Below are positions 42,259-51,053 of a stretch of 64,000 nucleotides of DNA, piece by piece. Origin of the DNA: Paracoccus onubensis (GTDB lineage Bacteria; Pseudomonadota; Alphaproteobacteria; Rhodobacterales; Rhodobacteraceae); the NCBI RefSeq assembly GCF_003591515.1, contig NZ_QZCG01000001.1, positions 1 through 64,000 of the forward strand, read 5' to 3'. Made by a program: the position numbers and the translations under genes. The stretch's first letter is position 1. The number at the start of each line of letters is the position of its first letter. The notes beneath the pieces are model-generated. The model saw nothing but the letters and a program-made list of their open reading frames with translations. It ran no database searches and was not told the DNA's origin.

Positions 42259-43524
42259 ATGGGGAAGAGAATGGATTTCCGGAAAAGACTCGCATCTGCG
42301 GCAATGGTTGCTTTCGTCGGGCTTTCCGGCCCGGTGCATGCAGAGCAGGTCACATTGACCTTTGCCAACTGGGCAACGGCGGAAGGTGCGACGCGCGACG
42401 GGATGGAAAAGGTGATCAGTGCCTTCGAGGCGGAGAACCCGGATATCAAGATCGAAAGCGAAAGCATCGCCTTTGCGGAAATGGCGCGCCAACTGGTCCT
42501 GCGGCTGAGATCCGGCAATCCGCCCGATGTCGCGCAGGTCGCGGGCAACGATACTTTCGCGCTGGCCCTGACCAAGGGGCTGGAGCCGTTGCAGGGCTAT
42601 GCCGATGCGGAATTTCTCGGCACGCTGACGCCGGGTGCCTACGAACCGCTGATGATGGGCGAGGATCTGATCGCCTTTCCCTGGAACCAGGCGCCGGCCG
42701 GGCTTTGGTATAACAAGAAACTGATGGCCGATGCAGGGCTTGATCCCGAAAATCCGCCCAAGACCATCGACGAATTGAACAGCGCCATGGCCGCTATCAA
42801 GGAGGCCAATCCCCAGGTGATCGTTCTGGGGATCGACACCACCAACCGCGCTTTCGCGCTTCAGTCGAACTGGCCGTGGATTCGGGCTTTCGGCGCGGAT
42901 CCGGTTGCCGAAGGCGGTGCGGAAGGCGAGGAGATGCAAGCCTATCTGGGGTGGCTGCGGGATATCTCGGAAAAAGGCTATGTCGATCCGGGCCGCAAGA
43001 TCGGCGAGTTCCGGCCGCTATTCGCGCAGGATCAGGTCGCGTTCCTGTGGGATCAGGTGCTGGTTCAGGGGGTGATCCAGTCGACAAACGGCATGAGCGC
43101 CGAGGAATTCAACCAGAATTACGGTGTTATCCCGATGCCGGCGGGGCCGGGGGGTGAAGGATATTCATTCGACGGCGGGCACCAGCTGGTGATGTTCGGG
43201 GATTCCGAACACAAGGAGGCCGCCTGGAAATTCATGGAATATCTCGGCACCAACGAAGCCGCGATCAAGACCTACACGATCGAGACCAATCGCTCGATCC
43301 CTCCGGTCAAATCCATCGAGGATCCCGCCGTGGCCGAACTGCTTGATACGCCGGTCATCGAAACCTTCAAGAACGATATCATACCAACCATCTCGCCCAT
43401 GCCATTCGGTCCCGAATTCGCCGAATATGCGACGGTGATCATGGCCGGCGTTCAGGAGGCGGTCACCAGCGATCGTCCGGTCGCGGATATTGCAGCGGAA
43501 ATCCAGAACCAGATCGGCAACTGA
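42259..43524 (+). CDS. Sugar ABC transporter substrate-binding protein (family 1)
   Basis: The 421-residue periplasmic protein has a Sec signal (cleavage after VHA, mature EQVTLTF). Family-1 sugar-binding marks are FANWATAEGATRDGMEKVISAFEAENPDIKIE near the mature N-terminus, LRLRSGNPPDVAQV near residue 85 and FPWNQAPAGLWYNKKLMADAGLD near 140. The start at 42259 has GGAGGG four bases upstream; a TTG at 42247 is less likely. It is the first gene of the operon regulated by the FCD-type GntR protein. The ligand is probably a sugar, lactone or sugar acid. Confidence 0.88.
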   Translation: MGKRMDFRKRLASAAMVAFVGLSGPVHAEQVTLTFANWATAEGATRDGMEKVISAFEAENPDIKIESESIAFAEMARQLVLRLRSGNPPDVAQVAGNDTFALALTKGLEPLQGYADAEFLGTLTPGAYEPLMMGEDLIAFPWNQAPAGLWYNKKLMADAGLDPENPPKTIDELNSAMAAIKEANPQVIVLGIDTTNRAFALQSNWPWIRAFGADPVAEGGAEGEEMQAYLGWLRDISEKGYVDPGRKIGEFRPLFAQDQVAFLWDQVLVQGVIQSTNGMSAEEFNQNYGVIPMPAGPGGEGYSFDGGHQLVMFGDSEHKEAAWKFMEYLGTNEAAIKTYTIETNRSIPPVKSIEDPAVAELLDTPVIETFKNDIIPTISPMPFGPEFAEYATVIMAGVQEAVTSDRPVADIAAEIQNQIGN

Positions 43525-43527
43525 TCC

Positions 43528-44409
43528 ATGCCGGCGCTTTCGAAACCATTCCTGCACTGGATGGTCCTTCCGACCCTGCTGGTTCTTCTGGCCATTATCG
43601 GCTATCCGGTGGTTTCGACGGTCTATCTGTCGTTTTTCGGCTATAATCTGCTTGATTTCACGCCGCCGGAATATCTGGGGCTGGGCAATTTCAAGGATAT
43701 GGCGAATGACCGGATATTCTGGATTTCGCTGAAGAATACCCTTTACTACACCGGCGGAACGGTTCTCGTCTCGATGCTGATCGGGACCGCTGTCGCCCTG
43801 CTTCTGGAAAACCTGAAAGGCCCTGTCTGGTCCTGTGTCCGCGCGCTTGTCGTGTCGCCCTGGGCGGTGCCATTCGTGGTCGTCGCGTTTCTGTTCCGCT
43901 TCATGTATATGCAGAACGGCGGCATCGTGAACGATATCCTGCTTGATCTGGGCGTGATCGCCAGTCCGGTTTCATGGCTGAACCGGGCCGATATCTCGCT
44001 TGGCGCGATCATCGTTGCGAATATCTGGGCGACGATACCGTTCTTCTTCCTTCTGGTGTCATCCGCGCTGTCCGGTATCCCGGATGCGGTTCTGGAAAGC
44101 GCACGGGTGGATCGCGCCGGCCTGTGGTCGACCATCTTTCACATCAAGCTGCCATTCCTGCGAAACCCGCTGGTGGTCGGCAGCCTGCTGATGGTGATCT
44201 CGAATTTCAACGATTTCGCCAAGGTCTGGGTGATGACCCAGGGCGGCCCCGGATATGCGACGACCACGCTCGTCGTCTATGTCTACCGGGTGGCCTTCGA
44301 GCGTTTCGAGATCGGATATGCCTCGGCGCTGGGGCTGATCTGGTTGCTGTTGCTGCTGCTGGTTTCGGTCTTTTACATCCGCTTGCTGTGGAACAGGCAA
44401 AATGACTGA
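43528..44409 (+). CDS. Sugar ABC transporter permease (MalF/UgpA-like)
   Basis: This 293-residue inner-membrane CUT1 permease has six membrane segments. The EAA loop is near residue 187 (LESARVDRAGLWSTIFHIKLPFL), and WVMTQGGPGYATTTLVVYVYR near 235 is a typical family stretch. It starts 3 bp after the binding-protein stop and overlaps the next permease by 8 bp. Confidence 0.92.
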   Translation: MPALSKPFLHWMVLPTLLVLLAIIGYPVVSTVYLSFFGYNLLDFTPPEYLGLGNFKDMANDRIFWISLKNTLYYTGGTVLVSMLIGTAVALLLENLKGPVWSCVRALVVSPWAVPFVVVAFLFRFMYMQNGGIVNDILLDLGVIASPVSWLNRADISLGAIIVANIWATIPFFFLLVSSALSGIPDAVLESARVDRAGLWSTIFHIKLPFLRNPLVVGSLLMVISNFNDFAKVWVMTQGGPGYATTTLVVYVYRVAFERFEIGYASALGLIWLLLLLLVSVFYIRLLWNRQND

Positions 44410-45280
44410 CAGATCGCACCACGCCCGCGGGAACAGCAACGCGACCCGCAGAATCCTTGGCAAGGCGTTTCAATACGTGTTCATCGCCATCGCGCTGTTC
44501 TGGACCATTGCGCCGATATACTGGATGCTCAGCACCTCGCTCAAGACCGAGCTGGAAGCGACCCGGCTTGATCCGAGCCTTGTCCCCGAGAACGTGACCC
44601 TCGACAATTACGTCAGGCTGTTTCAGGGCGATCTGCCTTTCGTCTCGTTTTTCGTGAATTCGGTGATCACCTGTTTTCTGGCCGCGATCGTTTCGGTGGT
44701 GATCGCGGTTCCGGCGGCCTATGCGCTGTCGCGCCGGAATTTCCGCACTGCCGAGCAGACGGGCTATCTGGTCCTTGTGGTGCGGATGTTTCCGATGATC
44801 GTCCTGCTGGCTCCGCTTTATCTGGTTCTGATGAATACCGGCCTGCTGGATACGATGTTCGGCCTGATCCTTGGCTACACGACCTTCGGCCTGCCTTTCG
44901 CCGTCTGGATGCTGAAGGGCTTCATCGATGCGGTGCCCGTCGAGATCGAAGAGGCCGCGCGCGTTGATGGCTACCCGCAATGGGAAATCCTGCTGAAGAT
45001 CATCGTTCCGCTGATCTATCCGGGCGTCGTGACCACCGGCATCTTCGTGCTGATGGAGGCATGGAACAACCTGATCTACCCGCTGACCTTCATCACCAGC
45101 ATCGAGAAGCAATCGCTGCCCGCCGCATTGGTGCTGACCTTCACCGGCCAGTTCAAGACCGATTGGGGAGGGATGATGGCCGCATCCGCCATCACGACGC
45201 TACCGCTGATGATCGCATTCTTTGCCGTTCAAAGATCGATGGTGCGGGGATTGACGGCCGGATCGGTGACGGGGACCTGA
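44402..45280 (+). CDS. Sugar ABC transporter permease (MalG/UgpE-like)
   Basis: This 292-residue CUT1 permease has a membrane segment near residue 25. YWMLSTSLKTELEA follows near 40, and the EAA loop is EEAARVDGYPQWEILLKIIVPLIYPG near 185. The ending QRSMVRGLTAGSVTGT is the family's typical tail. Together with the preceding permease it forms the channel of the second sugar importer. Confidence 0.92.
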   Translation: MTDRSHHARGNSNATRRILGKAFQYVFIAIALFWTIAPIYWMLSTSLKTELEATRLDPSLVPENVTLDNYVRLFQGDLPFVSFFVNSVITCFLAAIVSVVIAVPAAYALSRRNFRTAEQTGYLVLVVRMFPMIVLLAPLYLVLMNTGLLDTMFGLILGYTTFGLPFAVWMLKGFIDAVPVEIEEAARVDGYPQWEILLKIIVPLIYPGVVTTGIFVLMEAWNNLIYPLTFITSIEKQSLPAALVLTFTGQFKTDWGGMMAASAITTLPLMIAFFAVQRSMVRGLTAGSVTGT

Positions 45281-45282
45281 GC

Positions 45283-46095
45283 ATGACGGATATCATCACG
45301 GAACCCGGCGTGCTTGTCACCGGTGCCGCCGGTGGGATCGGAAGGGCCGTCGCCGGGCTTTTCGCCGATCAGGGTCATGCGGTCACGCTGACCGACCGGG
45401 ACGCCACCGGTCTGGAGGATATCGGCGGCCGGTTGCGTCATCGCGGCTGCAAGGTGGATATGATCGCACAGGATCTTGCGGATCCGGACGCGCCCGCGAT
45501 GCTTGTTGCCCGCACGGTCGAGAAATGGGGCGGGATCGGGGTCCTTGTGAACAATGCCGCGCATCACGGCAAGCGCCAGTCGGTGCTGTCCTCGGAACCC
45601 GATGAATGGCGGCAGGTTTTCGAGGTCAATGTGATCGCCGCCGCTGCCCTGGCGCGGCATGCCGCGCTGGACATGGCCCGCCGCAAGACGGGGGCAATCG
45701 TCAATGTCGGCTCGATTCAACAGGCGCTGCCGGTTTCCAGCTATGCCGCCTATGTCGCAAGCAAAGGGGCGGTCGCGGGCATGACGCGCGCGCTTGCCGT
45801 TGAACTCGGCTTGCTGGGCATCCGCGTGAACAGCGTTTCTCCAGGGGTCATCGGTACCGAGAATTTCCGCCGGGAACTGGAAACGCGGCACGATGGAGCA
45901 TCGGCGATTTCCTATCCGTCGCTTCTGGGGCGGCTTGGAACGCCCGAGGATGTGGCCCATGTCATCGCGTTTCTGGCGGGTCCGCATTCGTCTCATGTGA
46001 CCGGGGCGGATTACGTGGTGGATGGCGGTAGAGGCATCAGCCGCCGCACCGACCCTTTCCATGCCGAAATCACTCATCCAGTTTCAGGGAAATAG
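45283..46095 (+). CDS. Short-chain dehydrogenase/reductase
   Basis: The SDR has 270 residues. GAAGGIGRAV near residue 14 binds NAD(P), VNNAAHHG is near 90, VGSIQQ carries the catalytic Ser and YVASKGA the Tyr-Lys pair near 160; YVVDGGRG is near the end. It lies between the permease and ATPase genes, 2 bp after the permease stop. In a lactonase-dehydratase-aldolase operon it is the best candidate for the first step, oxidation of the imported sugar to its lactone. Confidence 0.85.
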   Translation: MTDIITEPGVLVTGAAGGIGRAVAGLFADQGHAVTLTDRDATGLEDIGGRLRHRGCKVDMIAQDLADPDAPAMLVARTVEKWGGIGVLVNNAAHHGKRQSVLSSEPDEWRQVFEVNVIAAAALARHAALDMARRKTGAIVNVGSIQQALPVSSYAAYVASKGAVAGMTRALAVELGLLGIRVNSVSPGVIGTENFRRELETRHDGASAISYPSLLGRLGTPEDVAHVIAFLAGPHSSHVTGADYVVDGGRGISRRTDPFHAEITHPVSGK

Positions 46096-46099
46096 CCGC

Positions 46100-47179
46100 A
46101 TGGCACGCATCCAGATCTCCAATGTCGAAAAAGATTACGGCAATGTCACGGTATTGAAGGATTGCAACCTGGACATCGCGCATGGCGAATTTATCGTCCT
46201 CGTCGGTCCTTCGGGTTCGGGCAAGACGACGCTTCTGCGCATGATCGCGGGTCTGGAGTCGATCTCGCGCGGGGATATGATGTTTGACGACCGGCGGGTC
46301 AACGATGTCGATGTGGGCGACCGCAATATCGCGATGGTCTTCCAGAATTACGGGCTTTATCCGCATATGTCGGTCTATGACAACATGGCGTTCGGCCTCA
46401 GGCGCCGCAAGCTGTCGAAAACCGAGATCGACGGGAAGGTGAAACGGATCGCCACGCTTCTCAGCCTTGACGGACTGCTGGAGCGGCGGCCCAAACAGCT
46501 TTCGGGCGGTCAGCGGCAGCGGGTTGCGCTTGGCCGCGCAATCATCCGCGACCCCGAGGTTTTCCTGCTGGACGAGCCGCTGTCGAATCTGGATGCGCAG
46601 TTGCGGGTGCAGATGCGGTCCGAGATCATGAATGTGCATCGCAGCGTGGATGCGACGGCCGTCTATGTGACCCATGATCAGGTCGAGGCAATGACCATGG
46701 GCGACAGGATCGCGGTCATGAACAATGGCGAGATCCAGCAGATCGGCACGCCCGAGGATCTGTATGACCGGCCACAGAACCTGTTCGTGGCGACATTCAT
46801 CGGCACGCCGTCGATGGGCATCCTGCGTTGCGATGTGGACCGCGATGGCTCCTTGCTGCTTGTCCGGGACACCGAAGACAGAATCGCCATATCCCGCGGC
46901 CAGCTTGACCGGATCGGCGACCGCCGCGAGGTTCTGGCCGGCATCCGCCCGGAACATCTGCATCTGCCGCGCAATGGCGCTCCGGCTGTCATCAGGGGTG
47001 AGATCGACGTGGTCGAGATGCTGGGATCCGAGCAATATCTTTATCTCAGGAATGGCGCCGCGAATTTTATCGCACGGATGGAGCGGGGGCATCATTTCCG
47101 CCCCGGTGAAACGGTCGGCCTGGATATCGACACGGAGGCGCTTCACCTCTTCGACAGCGACACGGAAGAGGCGCTTTGA
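46100..47179 (+). CDS. Sugar ABC transporter ATP-binding protein (MalK/UgpC-like)
   Basis: The ATPase has 359 residues. Walker A is GPSGSGKTT near residue 37, MVFQNYGLYPHM is near 79, the signature is LSGGQRQRVALGRAI near 133, Walker B is LLDEPLSNLDAQLR, and VTHDQVEAMTMGDR carries the switch His. A C-terminal MalK-type regulatory domain follows. I chose the start at 46100 (MARIQISNVEK) with AGGGA upstream; an earlier in-frame ATG at 46061 would overlap the SDR gene. Confidence 0.92.
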   Translation: MARIQISNVEKDYGNVTVLKDCNLDIAHGEFIVLVGPSGSGKTTLLRMIAGLESISRGDMMFDDRRVNDVDVGDRNIAMVFQNYGLYPHMSVYDNMAFGLRRRKLSKTEIDGKVKRIATLLSLDGLLERRPKQLSGGQRQRVALGRAIIRDPEVFLLDEPLSNLDAQLRVQMRSEIMNVHRSVDATAVYVTHDQVEAMTMGDRIAVMNNGEIQQIGTPEDLYDRPQNLFVATFIGTPSMGILRCDVDRDGSLLLVRDTEDRIAISRGQLDRIGDRREVLAGIRPEHLHLPRNGAPAVIRGEIDVVEMLGSEQYLYLRNGAANFIARMERGHHFRPGETVGLDIDTEALHLFDSDTEEAL

Positions 47180-47180
47180 G

Positions 47181-48347
47181 ATGGACAGGATCGCCGAAAT
47201 CACAAGCTTCACCGTGCCGCCGCGCTGGATTTTCGTTCGTGTCCGGACCGCCGAAGGTCTGACCGGTTGGGGCGAGGCCATCATCCCGAAGCGCAGGAAT
47301 GCCGTCATCGGAGCCATCCGGGATCTGACGGAGGTCGTGCTGGGCATGGATCCCGCGCGGATCGAGGATATCGCCTCCTCATTGCGCAAGGGCAGCTTTT
47401 TCAGAAACGGCCCGATCCTTGGAACGGCCATTGCCGCGATCGAAATCGCCTTGTGGGATATCAAGGGTCAGCGGGCGGGAATGCCGGTATTCGAGTTTCT
47501 GGGCGGCAGGGTGCGCGACAATATCCGGTCCTATACATGGATCGGCGGAGACAGCCCCGCCAATGTGGTGAGCCATGCGAAAGAGCGGGTCGAACAGGGC
47601 TTCGATGCCGTCAAGATGAACGCGACCCCTGCTGTCGCGCATCTGGAATGGCGCGAGGCAACCGAAAACCTTGTTCAACGCATGGGCAGCCTGCGGGATG
47701 CGTTCGGCGGCAGTATCGATATCGCTCTGGATTTCCATGGCCGCGTGCCGCGTTCCGTGCTGAAACAGATGGTGAAGGAAATCGAGCCGTTCGATCCTCT
47801 GTGGATCGAAGAGCCGTTCCTGCCCGAACATGTCGGGGCCGATGAGCTGATGGCGCGGATATGCCCGCATATCCCCGTCGCCACCGGTGAACGGCTGCTG
47901 CATCGCTGGGATTTCCAGCGTCTTCTGGCGCGTGGCGGCGTGGATGTCATCCAGCCCGACATTTCCATCACGGGCCTGTTCGAGATGGAAAAGATCGCCC
48001 GTCTGGCCGAGATTTACGATGTGGGCGTCGCGCCGCATTGTCCCAATGGTCCGATCTCTCTTGCCGCTTCGCTTCAGGTGGATTTCTGTTGCGCCAATAC
48101 GGTCATTCAGGAGCAAAGCCTTGGGCTTCACTACAATCAGGGCTATGCCGGACTGCCCCCCGCCGACATTCTGGATTATATCGGGGATCCCGATGTCCTG
48201 ACGACCAGAAACGGCAGATTCGACTGCCCGGCCGCTCCGGGCCTTGGGCTGATCCTGAAAGGCGATACGATCAAGGCGGCGCATACGGACTGGTCCCTGC
48301 CCGATCCCGACTGGCGCCATCGCGACGGGGTTTATGCCGAATGGTGA
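47181..48347 (+). CDS. Galactonate-dehydratase-like enolase-superfamily sugar-acid dehydratase
   Basis: The 388-residue protein closely resembles DgoD as I recall it. Active-site segments are DFHGRVP near residue 184 (metal Asp and general-base His), LWIEEPFLPE near 207 (Glu), TGERLLHR near 235 (Glu), IQPDIS near 260 and VAPHCPNGPISLAA near 284 (acid His). The ending WRHRDGVYAEW also matches. The enzyme would dehydrate a sugar acid to a 2-keto-3-deoxy acid. It starts 1 bp after the ATPase stop. Whether galactonate, another aldonate or a sulfonated acid is the substrate is unknown. Confidence 0.87.
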   Translation: MDRIAEITSFTVPPRWIFVRVRTAEGLTGWGEAIIPKRRNAVIGAIRDLTEVVLGMDPARIEDIASSLRKGSFFRNGPILGTAIAAIEIALWDIKGQRAGMPVFEFLGGRVRDNIRSYTWIGGDSPANVVSHAKERVEQGFDAVKMNATPAVAHLEWREATENLVQRMGSLRDAFGGSIDIALDFHGRVPRSVLKQMVKEIEPFDPLWIEEPFLPEHVGADELMARICPHIPVATGERLLHRWDFQRLLARGGVDVIQPDISITGLFEMEKIARLAEIYDVGVAPHCPNGPISLAASLQVDFCCANTVIQEQSLGLHYNQGYAGLPPADILDYIGDPDVLTTRNGRFDCPAAPGLGLILKGDTIKAAHTDWSLPDPDWRHRDGVYAEW

Positions 48348-48420
48348 TCCGTGCCGCAGAGCCCCGGCTGGCCGTGGCCTGCCCGGCGATGGTTATCCCC
48401 GAACAGATTGGAAAAGACTT

Positions 48421-49206
48421 ATGACAACCCGAAACGATTTCGAAAATCCGTTCCGCCGGGCATTGGCCGGGAAGAAGGTCCTGACCGGTATCTGGTCGAT
48501 GCTGAATTCCACCAATGCCATCGAGGGCCTTGGCTGGGCCGGCTTCGACTGGCTTGTGATCGATGCCGAACATTCGCCGGTCAGCCTGCATGACGCGATG
48601 GCGCATCTGCGTGCGCTAAGCGCGACACCGACGATTCCGGTGGTGCGGCTGCCGTGGAACGATAACGTGCTGATCAAGCATTATCTCGATATCGGAGCAC
48701 AGACGATCATGCTGCCTCTGATCCAGAACGCCAGCGAAGCGCAGGCCGCGGTCCGCGCCATGCGCTATCCGCCGGGCGGGATGCGCGGCTTCGCGGCCAT
48801 GCATCGCGCCAGCCGCTACGGTCATCTTCCGCAATATGTGGAACGCGCCGAGGAAACCCTGTTCATGATCGTGCAGGTAGAGACCGTCGAGGCGCTGGAA
48901 CGGCTGGACGAGATCGCATCCGTCGAAGGGGTGGACGCCGTGTTCTTCGGCCCGGGGGATTTGTCCGCAAGCATGGGTTTGCTGGGCAAGCCGGGGCAGA
49001 CCGAAGTGTTCGACAGAATCGTCGAGGCCTCGAAGACCGTGCAGAGGCTTGGCAAGAGTACCGGGGTTCTGGCGCCAAGCATCGATCACGCCAAAAGCTA
49101 TTGCAGCGCGGGCGTGAATTTCGTGTCGGTGATAACGGATTGCGCCCTTCTGTTTCGCAATGCCGACGCATTGGCCGCCGATTTCTCGGCCTTCACGGCC
49201 ACATAG
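48421..49206 (+). CDS. HpcH/HpaI-family 2-keto-3-deoxy acid aldolase
   Basis: The 261-residue class II aldolase has the family marks LTGIWSMLNSTNAIEGLGWAGFDWLVIDAEHSP at about residues 21-53 (His base in DAEHSP), VVRLPWN near 78 and MLPLIQNASEAQ near 98. The metal Glu is in VQVETVEALE near 153, and VFFGPGDLSASMG near 175 holds the metal Asp. It cleaves a 2-keto-3-deoxy acid to pyruvate and an aldehyde, following the dehydratase 73 bp upstream. The same family includes the KDSG aldolase of sulfo-ED pathways and rhamnonate or glucarate aldolases. Confidence 0.87.
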   Translation: MTTRNDFENPFRRALAGKKVLTGIWSMLNSTNAIEGLGWAGFDWLVIDAEHSPVSLHDAMAHLRALSATPTIPVVRLPWNDNVLIKHYLDIGAQTIMLPLIQNASEAQAAVRAMRYPPGGMRGFAAMHRASRYGHLPQYVERAEETLFMIVQVETVEALERLDEIASVEGVDAVFFGPGDLSASMGLLGKPGQTEVFDRIVEASKTVQRLGKSTGVLAPSIDHAKSYCSAGVNFVSVITDCALLFRNADALAADFSAFTAT

Positions 49207-49220
49207 GCCGGGGTCCGGTG

Positions 49221-50132
49221 GTGCGCATCATCGATATCTGGCAGGTCGAAAGGCCCGAATTGCCGTGCAGCCTTCTGGGCGAAACTGTCCGGTGGCATGC
49301 GCGGTCGGGGCGGGTGATCTATGCCGATATCATGGGTCGGAAACTGCTTGCCTATGATCCGCTGACCGGCCAGCAGGATGATTGGAGCTTCGAGGCCCCC
49401 GTGGGCGGCTGGTTTCCGGCCACTTGCGATGAGATCATCATCGCAGTCGGGCAGAATCTCGACTGGTTCGACATGAAAACGGGCGCGCGCCGTCCCATCG
49501 CTTCGCTTGTCGGCGAGGATGCCGATATCCGTTTCAATGACGGCCGGTGCGATCCCGCCGGACGGCTGTGGATCTCGACGATGAGCATGTCGGGAAATCC
49601 GCCTCCGCCCAGGGGCCGGTTGTTCCGTCTGGACCCGCCCGGCATATTGACCCCGGTCATCGACGGGCTGCGCATTCCCAATACGCTGGCATGGTCGCCG
49701 GATGGAAACAGCATGTATTTCGCGGATTCACCGACCCGCGAAACCGGCCGATACGATTATGATCCGCAAAGCGGAGAGTTGGGTACCCGTTCTGTTCTGT
49801 TCCGGTTTTCCGATGCGGTAAGCGGCATTCCCGACGGTGCCTGCGTGGATGAGGAAGGGGGGATCTGGATTGCCGTACCTCGCGGATCGCGGGTCGAAAG
49901 GCGAATGCCCGACGGTTCTCTGGACACGGTTATCCTGCTGCCCGCCGAAAGACCGACCATGTGCGCTTTTGGCGGCGCTGACCGGGATATCCTGTTCATC
50001 ACCAGCCAGTCCCTTTTCCTGTCGGAGGAAGAGCGGCGGTTCCGGGTGAATGACGGTGCATTTTTCGCCGTCCGGCCCGGAGTCACCGGATTGCCGGAAG
50101 CGCAATTCGACCCCGACACGATCAGGAACTGA
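49221..50132 (+). CDS. SMP-30/gluconolactonase-family lactonase
   Basis: This 303-residue six-bladed beta-propeller of the SMP-30 family has LGETVRWHARSGRVIYADI near residue 14 (metal Glu), FNDGRCDPAGRLWISTM near 108 (metal Asn/Asp region), RIPNTLAWSPDGNSMYFADS near 150 and PDGACVDEEGGIWIA near 205. It hydrolyses a sugar lactone to the acid, the step between the SDR and the dehydratase. The start is a GTG at 49221 with another GTG directly before it; no clear ribosome binding site decides between them. It is the last gene before the repeat at 50142-50271. Confidence 0.85.
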   Translation: MRIIDIWQVERPELPCSLLGETVRWHARSGRVIYADIMGRKLLAYDPLTGQQDDWSFEAPVGGWFPATCDEIIIAVGQNLDWFDMKTGARRPIASLVGEDADIRFNDGRCDPAGRLWISTMSMSGNPPPPRGRLFRLDPPGILTPVIDGLRIPNTLAWSPDGNSMYFADSPTRETGRYDYDPQSGELGTRSVLFRFSDAVSGIPDGACVDEEGGIWIAVPRGSRVERRMPDGSLDTVILLPAERPTMCAFGGADRDILFITSQSLFLSEEERRFRVNDGAFFAVRPGVTGLPEAQFDPDTIRN

Positions 50133-50141
50133 CCGCCTGAA

Positions 50142-50271
50142 GCCTGTCGCGCCCGCCCGGATTCGTGTCCTCCCCTTCTTCTTTGCGGTAAATACCTCGG
50201 GGGTCCGGGGGCAGCGCCCCCGGCCATCGCGGGACGCAAATAACCGGCGTTTCCGATTCAACACGACAGGC
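50142..50271. repeat. Dispersed hairpin repeat, copy C
   Basis: This is the third copy, lying between two convergent genes. Outer ends GCCTGTCG (50142-50149) and CGACAGGC (50264-50271) form 8-bp terminal inverted repeats. The core runs from AAATACCTCGGGGGTC through a CCGGGGG/CCCCCGG hairpin to CGCGGGACGCAAATAACCGGC, ending at 50248. Its core is nearly identical to copy A. It may act as a two-way terminator. Confidence 0.8.
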
Positions 50272-50272
50272 C

Positions 50273-51019
50273 CTAGAGAAGCCCGCCATCCGCCCGGATG
50301 GTTCGTCCGGTAATCCACCCGGCATCGTCAGAGGCAAGAAAGGCCACCAATCCGCTGATATCGCCCGGTTGCCCGATCCGGCGAAGCGGCGTCCGGCTGC
50401 GCATCGCATCTCCGCGTTCCCTGACGGCGGCGGCGGTCATGTCGGTTTCGATCAGGCCCGGCGCGATTGCATTGATGGTGATGCCGCGCGGACCCAGTTC
50501 CTGGCTCAGGGCAAGCGTCAGTGCCGATACGGCCGCCTTCGAGGCGGCATAGACCGAAGTGCCAGGCATCGGGGATTCAGCGAGCCGGGACGAGAAATGG
50601 ACGATCCGCCCGGGGGTTTCCATGACGGTTGCGACGGCGCGGGTCACGGACAGGGCGCCGAGGACGTTGGTTGCGAACATCGCATGATAATGATCGGCGT
50701 CGGCCTGCTCCAGAGGCCGGTATGTGGCGACCCCGGCCGCATTGACCAGAATATCGAGCCGGCCGAATATCTCGATGCATTCGCGGACAAGCCGTTCGCA
50801 ATCTTCCGGGCAAGAGATATCCGCCGCGAAGGCACAAGCCCTTGCCCCGGCCGCCTTCAGGTCCTCGACGACCCTGTCGGCAGAAGCCTTGTCGCTGCGA
50901 TAAGCGATCGCGATTGCTGCGTCCTCAGCCCCAAGACGACGGGCCACTTCCGCGCCGATTCCGCGCGACCCGCCGGTGACCAAAGCCGTTTTTCCAGAAA
51001 GCGCCGGCTTGCCGTTCAT
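50273..51019 (-). CDS. Short-chain dehydrogenase/reductase (FabG-like)
   Basis: The SDR has 248 residues. VTGGSRGIGAEVARRL is near residue 14, NAAGVAT near 92, the catalytic Ser is in VHFSSRLAES, YAASKAAVSAL near 155 carries Tyr-Lys, and ADGGLL forms the C-terminus. AAGGAGA lies upstream of the ATG at 51019. It is the last gene of the TRAP-linked operon and may oxidise a hydroxy acid to a beta-keto acid for the BKACE enzyme. That role is inferred from the operon. Confidence 0.85.
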   Translation of the reverse strand: MNGKPALSGKTALVTGGSRGIGAEVARRLGAEDAAIAIAYRSDKASADRVVEDLKAAGARACAFAADISCPEDCERLVRECIEIFGRLDILVNAAGVATYRPLEQADADHYHAMFATNVLGALSVTRAVATVMETPGRIVHFSSRLAESPMPGTSVYAASKAAVSALTLALSQELGPRGITINAIAPGLIETDMTAAAVRERGDAMRSRTPLRRIGQPGDISGLVAFLASDDAGWITGRTIRADGGLL

Positions 51020-51053
51020 GTCCTGTCTCCTTGTTCCTGCGCGTAGGCCGGTG

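Noticed and set aside
22..50271. Are the dispersed repeats a CRISPR array or part of an insertion sequence?
   Set aside because: The copies are tens of kilobases apart, with no spacers, cas genes or transposase.
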